Shown: piece after piece, positions 13,734-18,619 of the stretch
Numbering within the stretch: the first letter of the stretch is position 1
Layout: each line of letters starts with the position of its first letter
NCBI GenBank assembly: GCA_013298745.1
Contig: JAAFIT010000006.1
Coordinates: 1 to 18,619 of the forward strand
Source of the DNA: Sphingomonadales bacterium
Lineage (GTDB): Bacteria; Pseudomonadota; Alphaproteobacteria; Sphingomonadales; Sphingomonadaceae
Direction of reading: 5' to 3'
Length of the DNA: 18,619 bases
Notes under the pieces: model-generated
Databases searched by the model: none
Told to the model about the DNA's origin: nothing
What the model saw: only the letters and a program-made list of their open reading frames with translations
Position numbers and translations under genes: made by a program

Positions 13734-14396
13734 TCAGGCGGCGACGGCGGTGCGCTTGCGGCGGCGCGAAGCGACGCCGACCAGACCGAAGCCGGCCACG
13801 AGCATCGCCCAGGTCGATGCTTCCGGGATCATGCTGACGCTGACGCTGTCGATGACCGGACCAAAGGCGCCGTTGTTGCCGCTCGCACGGAACTGAAGGT
13901 CCTGATACGGCTTGCTGGCAACAAAGGTGTATGTTTCAGTGACATACGCCATGTTGTTGGGAGCGTTGGTACCGGGAATGAAGGTGTAGAAATCCTGTTC
14001 GGCGAAACCGCCGGACACCGACACCAGGTAGTTGACCTTCGTCGGACCCTGTGCGGTGTTAGCCGGGTTGGCCGACACGTTGAACTTCAGGACATAGGCC
14101 TTGCCCTGCGTGAAGCCAAACACGCGCTGCGAAACGCCACCGTTCTTCGAGGTCAGTTCGATGCTGCGCGAACCGTTGGCGGCATCCCAGACCGTGTTGT
14201 CGACATAGCTGACACCGGCGCCGAGCACCCGCCAACCGGTGATCGTCGTGGTGTCACCAGCCGAAAGCGCGGTCGAACCGGCCGGGCTCGTGCCGACTTC
14301 AAAGCTCGGGTTGTTGAGCAGGTTGATCGCGGCCTGCGCCGAGGTTGCGGCCGAGACCGAAGCGACGGCGGCGAGAACGAGAACTGACTTGCGCAT
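13734..14396 (-). CDS. Choice-of-anchor C family PEP-CTERM (PEPxxWA) surface protein, copy A
   Basis: This 220-residue secreted protein has a signal peptide at residues 1-22 (cleavage after SAQA), then a beta-rich domain. The domain begins INLLNNPSFEVG and contains ITGWRVLGAGVSYVDNTVWDAANGSRSIEL, the DUF642/choice-of-anchor C pattern. The C-terminal sorting signal is IPEASTWAML (190-199), the hydrophobic VAGFGLVGV and the basic RRRKR (211-215). The third residue of the classical PEP motif is Ala here. Such proteins are recognised by an exosortase, cleaved and anchored or released together with exopolysaccharide; no exosortase gene is in the window. The ATG follows GAAGGATCAATCAG. The protein is identical to copy B. 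Confidence 0.9.
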   Translation of the reverse strand: MRKSVLVLAAVASVSAATSAQAAINLLNNPSFEVGTSPAGSTALSAGDTTTITGWRVLGAGVSYVDNTVWDAANGSRSIELTSKNGGVSQRVFGFTQGKAYVLKFNVSANPANTAQGPTKVNYLVSVSGGFAEQDFYTFIPGTNAPNNMAYVTETYTFVASKPYQDLQFRASGNNGAFGPVIDSVSVSMIPEASTWAMLVAGFGLVGVASRRRKRTAVAA

Positions 14397-14439
14397 CTGA
14401 TTGATCCTTCGTGAAAGCGATTACTCTTCGCTTCCAGCC

Positions 14440-14457
14440 ATGCAGGAATCATGCCAA
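14440..14457 (-). promoter_or_regulatory. Sigma-54 (-24/-12) promoter for PEP-CTERM gene A
   Basis: On the minus strand TTGGCATG-N4-CTGCAT places GG (14454-14455) exactly 10 nt from GC (14442-14443), the spacing required for RpoN. The consensus is TGGCAC-N5-TTGC; here the C of CAC is T and the TT is CT. Transcription would start near 14430, giving a leader of about 34 nt. Sigma-54 control through a PrsK/PrsR-type system is known for PEP-CTERM genes in other bacteria. Confidence 0.6.
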
Positions 14458-14460
14458 CTC

Positions 14461-14490
14461 AAGGAATCCCCGAAATCCGGGAAATTCCTT
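14461..14490. repeat. Imperfect inverted repeat just upstream of the sigma-54 promoter (copy A)
   Basis: AAGGAAT and ATTCCTT arms, with inner CCCG/CGGG complementarity, give a 30-bp near-palindrome ending 4 bp from the -24 element. It could be a regulator site or a DNA structure. The same element is present in copy B at 16038-16067. Confidence 0.4.
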
Positions 14491-14506
14491 CCGAGACGCA
14501 ATGCCG

Positions 14507-14528
14507 TTTGTAAACCTGGCTTTACAAA
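14507..14528. promoter_or_regulatory. Perfect palindrome TTTGTAAA-N6-TTTACAAA (candidate enhancer site, copy A)
   Basis: The 8-bp arms are perfectly complementary around a 6-nt centre. The site is centred about 88 bp upstream of the predicted sigma-54 transcript start, where enhancer-binding activators normally bind. Weaker GTAAA half-sites follow at about 14531-14549. The outer edge of the palindrome is the last base shared by the two repeat copies. Confidence 0.55.
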
Positions 14529-15103
14529 GAGAGTAAACAAAAGGTAAATGCCGCTAGTTCCGTCAACGCCCTGCCCAACATCAATCAGTGCATTTGCAGC
14601 TGCAGGAGAGTCCTGACCAGCTTAAGCCGAATCGGCACATGCGGCCGAATCTATATCGAGGCCGGCATTTGAGTTATATCTATCGGCATATTAAGTGTTA
14701 TCGCTCATATGGCGAACTCTTCAGTCAAAATAAAAATCTAAGTAACAATCTGAACATGAAAAAATATCGATTTGATCGAATATTTCTATAACAAAACTGC
14801 CCTTCACTATGAAGTAATCAGCACGACGAATCTGCTATTGCTGCGGTTCACCTCGGCAGAGTTGGCGGCCCATGACCTGCACCGCCGATCACCGGCATAG
14901 CTGATCTAACGCGGGGCAATCCGGCCGGGATCCGCTACAAGGCGGACGGTCCGGAACCGCCCCTTCGGCCGAAGTCTGCATGTGCCTGGTCACCGCCAGG
15001 TCGGACGCCATGGCAGCTTGCAAAAAATGGTGAGCGCTGGCGCGCCTGTTCTCGCGAAAGTTGGCCCGCTGAAGGAGGCCTCTATCGTCTATGGCAAGCT
15101 TAG
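14529..15103. other. Unique spacer between the two repeat copies
   Basis: The first part (14529 to about 14720) is diverged but alignable to the region upstream of PEP-CTERM gene B; for example CCGAATCGG at 14627 matches 16203. It is followed by an A/T-rich stretch (about 14690-14810) with no recognisable gene. From about 14820 the sequence turns GC-rich and has short open frames on both strands (one minus frame ends at 14889), but none shows a domain I recognise. It may be the end of a gene from another place, or intergenic debris. Confidence 0.6.
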
Positions 15104-15107
15104 TGAC

Positions 15108-15260
15108 ACCGAGCGGCTGTATGATTGCGTGGCGCAAACCGATCGCCGCCTGCATGTCGTCAAGGGCGCGACCCATTATTACGCTGGCCAACCCGACAAG
15201 CTTGCCGAAGCGGCGGGCATCGTCACCACATGGCTGGTGCAGCACGGATTTCACGCATGA
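15108..15260 (+). pseudogene. Orphan C-terminal fragment of the alpha/beta hydrolase (copy 3)
   Basis: The same 50 residues as copy 2 (TERLYDC... to HGFHA, then TGA) occur 1.6 kb away from the hydrolase gene, with no gene body in front. An in-frame ATG at 14982 would fuse it to unrelated sequence, which I regard as accidental. Confidence 0.8.
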
Positions 15261-15263
15261 AAA

Positions 15264-15287
15264 AGGCCCGGGGTTGCCCCCGGGCCT
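15264..15287. terminator. Intrinsic terminator downstream of PEP-CTERM gene B
   Basis: This is the copy of the 10-bp stem/TTGC loop terminator, with the T-run on the minus strand. It ends the transcript of PEP-CTERM gene B. Confidence 0.85.
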
Positions 15288-15310
15288 GATCATTTTACCG
15301 GAGCAAAGGC

Positions 15311-15973
15311 TCAGGCGGCGACGGCGGTGCGCTTGCGGCGGCGCGAAGCGACGCCGACCAGACCGAAGCCGGCCACGAGCATCGCCCAGGTCGATGCTTC
15401 CGGGATCATGCTGACGCTGACGCTGTCGATGACCGGACCAAAGGCGCCGTTGTTGCCGCTCGCACGGAACTGAAGGTCCTGATACGGCTTGCTGGCAACA
15501 AAGGTGTATGTTTCAGTGACATACGCCATGTTGTTGGGAGCGTTGGTACCGGGAATGAAGGTGTAGAAATCCTGTTCGGCGAAACCGCCGGACACCGACA
15601 CCAGGTAGTTGACCTTCGTCGGACCCTGTGCGGTGTTAGCCGGGTTGGCCGACACGTTGAACTTCAGGACATAGGCCTTGCCCTGCGTGAAGCCAAACAC
15701 GCGCTGCGAAACGCCACCGTTCTTCGAGGTCAGTTCGATGCTGCGCGAACCGTTGGCGGCATCCCAGACCGTGTTGTCGACATAGCTGACACCGGCGCCG
15801 AGCACCCGCCAACCGGTGATCGTCGTGGTGTCACCAGCCGAAAGCGCGGTCGAACCGGCCGGGCTCGTGCCGACTTCAAAGCTCGGGTTGTTGAGCAGGT
15901 TGATCGCGGCCTGCGCCGAGGTTGCGGCCGAGACCGAAGCGACGGCGGCGAGAACGAGAACTGACTTGCGCAT
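15311..15973 (-). CDS. Choice-of-anchor C family PEP-CTERM (PEPxxWA) surface protein, copy B
   Basis: This 220-residue protein is identical to the product of 13734-14396. It has the signal peptide (1-22), DUF642-like beta domain, IPEASTWAML sorting motif, hydrophobic segment and RRRKR tail. The leader, ribosome binding site, sigma-54 element and palindrome are also identical. The sequence further upstream is diverged, so the two copies could be regulated differently if distal sites matter. Complete identity, including silent positions, implies very recent duplication or gene conversion. Expected location is the cell surface or extracellular matrix after exosortase processing. Confidence 0.9.
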   Translation of the reverse strand: MRKSVLVLAAVASVSAATSAQAAINLLNNPSFEVGTSPAGSTALSAGDTTTITGWRVLGAGVSYVDNTVWDAANGSRSIELTSKNGGVSQRVFGFTQGKAYVLKFNVSANPANTAQGPTKVNYLVSVSGGFAEQDFYTFIPGTNAPNNMAYVTETYTFVASKPYQDLQFRASGNNGAFGPVIDSVSVSMIPEASTWAMLVAGFGLVGVASRRRKRTAVAA

Positions 15974-16016
15974 CTGATTGATCCTTCGTGAAAGCGATTA
16001 CTCTTCGCTTCCAGCC

Positions 16017-16034
16017 ATGCAGGAATCATGCCAA
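16017..16034 (-). promoter_or_regulatory. Sigma-54 (-24/-12) promoter for PEP-CTERM gene B
   Basis: This is the same TTGGCATG-N4-CTGCAT element as in copy A, 44 bp upstream of the gene start, with GG-N10-GC spacing. Confidence 0.6.
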
Positions 16035-16037
16035 CTC

Positions 16038-16067
16038 AAGGAATCCCCGAAATCCGGGAAATTCCTT
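16038..16067. repeat. Imperfect inverted repeat upstream of the sigma-54 promoter (copy B)
   Basis: This is identical to the AAGGAAT/ATTCCTT near-palindrome in copy A. Confidence 0.4.
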
Positions 16068-16083
16068 CCGAGACGCAATGCCG

Positions 16084-16105
16084 TTTGTAAACCTGGCTTT
16101 ACAAA
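16084..16105. promoter_or_regulatory. Perfect palindrome TTTGTAAA-N6-TTTACAAA (candidate enhancer site, copy B)
   Basis: This is identical to the copy A palindrome and at the same distance from the gene. Beyond it, GTTAAC and CTAAC half-sites sit where GTAAAC and GGTAAA occur in copy A, suggesting a second, weaker site kept in both. Confidence 0.55.
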
Positions 16106-16671
16106 TTTAGTTAACGAAAAGCTAACTGCGCAAATTCGCCTGTTTACCGCACCGCACCAATCAATTGCGCCTGCAGTATCAAAGCGTCTCGTCCTGCTGA
16201 ACCCGAATCGGTCCGCGCGCCCGAATCTAAAACGAGTCTCCAATTTTTCACATTTGCGTTGGTATATTATGTCTAATCGTCAGTGTTCTGAAACCATAAT
16301 TCAACAGTAAAATTATATTGCGCCTTAGCGCACCAGTTGAAACTGGGATTGGAAAATATTTCTGATTTCACTCGATGGCCAACTATGGATGAAGCCGCGA
16401 AACGACTTGATGGTTGCTGCAGCTCGCCCGGAATTGGGCGTCAGAGCATTGGTCGACCAATCGATAATCGTTGGGACAGCTCTGGATATGGCGCGATCCA
16501 GCTTGTCCTGATCCGCCCTTTTCCGCCGGTTGGTGCGTCTGCTGGATCACCCGGGCATCGCAACGCCGCGTCCTCGGACGTACAGCCTGGCATCGTGCGG
16601 CGCAGCGGGCTATTCGCCAGTTGCGACACGGCCGAAATCGACCGATATCCCTTTGCTTTCGCCGGTGTCGT
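16106..16671. other. Intergenic region between PEP-CTERM gene B and the LytTR regulator gene
   Basis: 16106 to about 16300 is the diverged counterpart of the upstream region of copy A (shared blocks such as CCGAATCGG and CGAATCTA-A-CGAG). From about 16345 to 16671 one plus-strand frame reads as a coherent peptide (LDGQLWMKPRNDLMVAAARP..., then after one in-frame TGA at 16509-16511, ALFRRLVRLLDHPGIATPRP...). It has no start codon context and no recognised family, so it may be the remnant of a decayed gene. No functional gene can be supported. Confidence 0.5.
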
Positions 16672-17472
16672 TCAAAGAAACCGGGCCACGACCTCGCGAT
16701 AGCTCCGGCTCACCTTGACCTGGGTATTTGAGCCCAACACCAGGAAACATTCGCCATTGGTGTGTGGCTTGACGCTTTTGATATTGTCGAGATTGACGAT
16801 GGTCGACCGATGGATGCGCTGGAACTTTCGCGGATCGAGCCGGCGCTCGAGGTCCTTCATGGTTTCCCTGAGAATCAACGTCTGATCGGCGGTGTAGATG
16901 CACATGTAATCGCCGGCCGCATCGATACGCTCGATATCGGCGACGTCGACACGGAAGATCTGGCCGCGGTCCTTGATGTTCAGCACCTTTTCATAGCGGC
17001 TGGCCGCCGGCGCGTCGGCTTCGGTGGCAAGGTCATCGGGCATCGATTCCGGCGCCACTTCAGTCAGAATCTCTTTCAAGCGCTCGCTGTCACCGCAGCT
17101 GCGCTTCTCGGCGAGCCGCTGGCGGACCCGTTCGATCGTCAAGGCCAGACGCTCTTCATCGACCGGCTTCATCAGATAATCGACTGCGTGCGCGTCAAAC
17201 GCCTTGAGCGCGTGCTCGCCATAGGCGGTGACGAAGACAAACAGCGGCGGCTCGATATCGGCAAGGCCGGACACCACCGAAAAGCCGTCAAAGCCCGGCA
17301 TCTGGATATCGAGAAACACCAGATCGGGTTTCAGGGTCTTGATGGCGCGGATGGCTTCACGACCATTGGCGCAGCGCTCGACGATCTCGACATCGTCAAA
17401 GGCCTGCAACCGCAATTCGAGGCCCTGAATGGCGAGGGGTTCGTCGTCGACGAGGATGGTGGAAATGGGCAT
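16672..17472 (-). CDS. LytR/AlgR-type (LytTR) response regulator
   Basis: This 266-residue protein has an N-terminal receiver domain (1-120) with acidic pocket D9-D10, phospho-acceptor D55 in VFLDIQMPG, switch threonine T82 and lysine K102 in MKPVD. A linker of about 45 residues follows, then a C-terminal LytTR DNA-binding domain (about 165-266) with RVDVADIERIDAAGDYMCIYT and FQRIHRSTIVNLDNIKSVKPH. It should bind direct repeats upstream of target genes when phosphorylated by the kinase encoded 14 bp upstream. The ribosome binding site AGGAA overlaps the kinase TAG stop, so translation is coupled. Targets are not evident in the window. Confidence 0.92.
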   Translation of the reverse strand: MPISTILVDDEPLAIQGLELRLQAFDDVEIVERCANGREAIRAIKTLKPDLVFLDIQMPGFDGFSVVSGLADIEPPLFVFVTAYGEHALKAFDAHAVDYLMKPVDEERLALTIERVRQRLAEKRSCGDSERLKEILTEVAPESMPDDLATEADAPAASRYEKVLNIKDRGQIFRVDVADIERIDAAGDYMCIYTADQTLILRETMKDLERRLDPRKFQRIHRSTIVNLDNIKSVKPHTNGECFLVLGSNTQVKVSRSYREVVARFL

Positions 17473-17486
17473 GACGCAATCTGTTC

Positions 17487-18619
17487 CTAATGGGCCTGAA
17501 CCAGGGACGGTCCAGCACTTTGTGCCCCCATTCGGGTCTCGTTGCGGCCATCGCCCCCGATGGCCGCATGTGGTGCGTCGGTCTGATATGGAATGTCGAT
17601 CAGCACGATCAAGCCTTGCGGGCTATTTTCCGCCAATTCGAAGCGATGATCCTCACCATAGGCCTGCGCCAGCCGCTCGCGGATATTGGCCAGGCCCACC
17701 TGTGTGCTCGCCGGCGCCGGGTCGCTCGAACTGACGGTACCAGCCAGTCCCGGCCCGGTGTCGGCGACCGTCAGCACCAGCCGATCGGCCATGCGGCGTG
17801 CATCGACGAGGATATCGGCGCCATCCTCGCTGGGCGTCACCGCATATTTGATGGCATTTTCGACGATGGGTTGCAGCAGCAACGATGGCAACCGCGCCTC
17901 CATCACATCGGGCGCGATATCGAAGCGGGTGCGCAGCCGGCTTTCAAATCGGGTGCGCTCGATATCGAGGTAGAGCTTCAGCGCCTCGGCTTCCTGCGCC
18001 ACCGTCGCCAGCCCCTCGCGCTCGCCAACCAGGCTGTAGCGCAGGAACGAGGCGAGGCGGGACAGCATGGCGTTGGCGCGATCGGTCTGTTTCAACAGCA
18101 CCAGAGTCGAGATCGAATTCAATGTATTGAACAGGAAATGCGGGTTGAGCTGGTAGCGCAGCATCTCGAGCTGCGCCGAGTTCGCCTGCGCCGCGACATT
18201 GATCATCCGTTCGGACTGTTCCGACAGAAGCAGATAGTAATTGATGCCGTAATAGAGCCCGGTCCAGGCCGCGAGCACCGAGAAATCGAGCAGGATGGCG
18301 CCGAGAAACTCGATCCCCTGCGGCTGCCACCCCGGCTGATAGAAGGTCGCGTGCGCCCAGACCTCGAGCACCGAGAACAGCGCCGATGACGCGCCGAGGA
18401 TGATCAGTGTCAGCGTCCAGACATAGACCGGCCGCATGACGATGATCCGCCGGTACGCCGCCGCCATCAGCAGGGTGAGCGAGAAGCCGGTCGCCGTAAC
18501 GATGACCGCCGGCAGGATGAAGGCCACGCCCATCGAATTGGCGAGACCCGACAGCGCCCGCAGCAGCAGATAGGCGAACCAGCCGCCGCCCTGGAGGATC
18601 CAGAAGGCACGGTTCTTGT
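17487..18619 (-). CDS. LytS-family membrane sensor histidine kinase (5' end outside window)
   Basis: The reading frame stays open to the window edge (376 complete codons visible), and the residues before the first ATG (18531-18533) are part of a hydrophobic segment (FAYLLLRAL). The true start is therefore beyond the window. The N-terminal half holds about four transmembrane helices (FILPAVIVTATGFSLTLLMA, LTLIILGASSALFSVL, ILLDFSVLAAWTGLYYG). The His_kinase domain has LNPHFLFNTLNS with phospho-accepting His at 18138-18140. The ATPase part has VENAIKYAV, VADTGPGL and GLANIRERL. No separate sensor domain is visible, so sensing may occur in the membrane. It partners the LytTR regulator gene downstream. 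Confidence 0.9.
   Translation of the reverse strand, partial: KNRAFWILQGGGWFAYLLLRALSGLANSMGVAFILPAVIVTATGFSLTLLMAAAYRRIIVMRPVYVWTLTLIILGASSALFSVLEVWAHATFYQPGWQPQGIEFLGAILLDFSVLAAWTGLYYGINYYLLLSEQSERMINVAAQANSAQLEMLRYQLNPHFLFNTLNSISTLVLLKQTDRANAMLSRLASFLRYSLVGEREGLATVAQEAEALKLYLDIERTRFESRLRTRFDIAPDVMEARLPSLLLQPIVENAIKYAVTPSEDGADILVDARRMADRLVLTVADTGPGLAGTVSSSDPAPASTQVGLANIRERLAQAYGEDHRFELAENSPQGLIVLIDIPYQTDAPHAAIGGDGRNETRMGAQSAGPSLVQAH

Larger units (their letters stand above)
13527..14528. repeat. Copy A of a 1002-bp direct repeat
   Basis: This block matches 15104-16105 at a constant offset of 1577 bp, with no mismatch or indel seen by eye. It carries the second hydrolase-tail unit, the rest of the tail, a terminator, the PEP-CTERM gene and its promoter region. 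The left edge is TGACACCGAG; the base before it differs between copies. The right edge is the end of the TTTACAAA palindrome arm. Confidence 0.93.
15104..16105. repeat. Copy B of the 1002-bp direct repeat
   Basis: This block matches 13527-14528 without visible difference. Left of it is a sequence ending AAGCTTAG that has no similarity to the hydrolase gene body, so the hydrolase tail inside this copy is an orphan. Right of it the upstream region is diverged from that of copy A. Confidence 0.93.

Noticed and set aside
14588..14791. Small plus-strand ORF of 67 codons in the A/T-rich spacer
   Set aside because: It has no ribosome binding site, unusual composition and no counterpart in the homologous region of copy B; it is likely chance.
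14982..15260. Fusion ORF joining spacer sequence to the hydrolase tail
   Set aside because: The first part has no family resemblance or ribosome binding site. The frame is open across the junction by accident.
15492..15500. HindIII-like AAGCTT near repeat edges (also at 15096) as a cloning scar
   Set aside because: The AAGCTT hexamers belong to ordinary sequence (one lies within each hydrolase-tail unit), and one near the junction is not enough to suggest an artefact.
13527..16105. Composite transposon or insertion sequence pair
   Set aside because: The direct repeats contain no transposase, terminal inverted repeats or target-site duplication. They carry a PEP-CTERM gene and hydrolase tail.

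Overview
The window is high-GC, densely packed alphaproteobacterial chromosome, most likely from a sphingomonad. Four points support that: two perfect EcfG-type (general stress sigma factor) promoters, a duplicated PEPxxWA-CTERM surface protein gene, a sphingomonad-type 'vgr-related' HExxH protein, and aspartokinase lying in one operon with ptsP. The assignment is an inference from gene content; there is no rRNA or tRNA to fix it.

Layout, left to right. 1-108 is the 5' end of a membrane protein gene (minus). 192-875 is pdeM, a metallophosphoesterase of the ligase-associated DNA repair group. 1032-1868 is a divergent pair, a CsbD-like protein and an Asp/Ala-rich lipoprotein, each behind a perfect EcfG promoter. 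A bidirectional terminator follows. 4730-1932 (minus) is a tight four-gene operon with 4-nt overlaps: exonuclease III, GTP cyclohydrolase II (ribA), a YkuD-type L,D-transpeptidase and a small lipoprotein. Divergent from it is a PCu(A)C copper chaperone, whose promoter encloses a perfect palindrome, followed by the overlapping HExxH protein gene. 10279-5764 (minus) is lysC - nitronate monooxygenase-like oxidoreductase - ptsP. Divergent from it are ubiG and a glutathione S-transferase, then a VOC protein overlapped by an alpha/beta hydrolase that starts with TTG. 18619-16672 (minus) is a LytS-type sensor kinase (start outside the window) and its LytTR response regulator.

The unusual part is 13402-16105. 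The last 127 bp before the hydrolase tail are tandemly duplicated, which introduces an early stop. A 1002-bp block (second copy of that segment, the hydrolase tail, a bidirectional terminator, a complete choice-of-anchor C / PEP-CTERM gene and its promoter region) is present twice, at 13527-14528 and 15104-16105, with no difference seen by eye. All three hydrolase-tail copies begin at the same place. Beyond the block the two upstream regions remain recognisably related but clearly diverged, so the locus looks like older paralogues of which one was recently overwritten or re-copied. Both PEP-CTERM genes carry a sigma-54 type -24/-12 element and a perfect 8-bp-arm palindrome at an enhancer-like distance. 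The palindrome's outer edge is also where sequence identity stops.

Functionally, the core operons cover DNA repair, riboflavin, lysine/threonine precursor supply, nitrogen-PTS signalling and ubiquinone synthesis. The accessory genes concern the envelope and stress: copper delivery, lipoproteins, CsbD and PEP-CTERM surface proteins.
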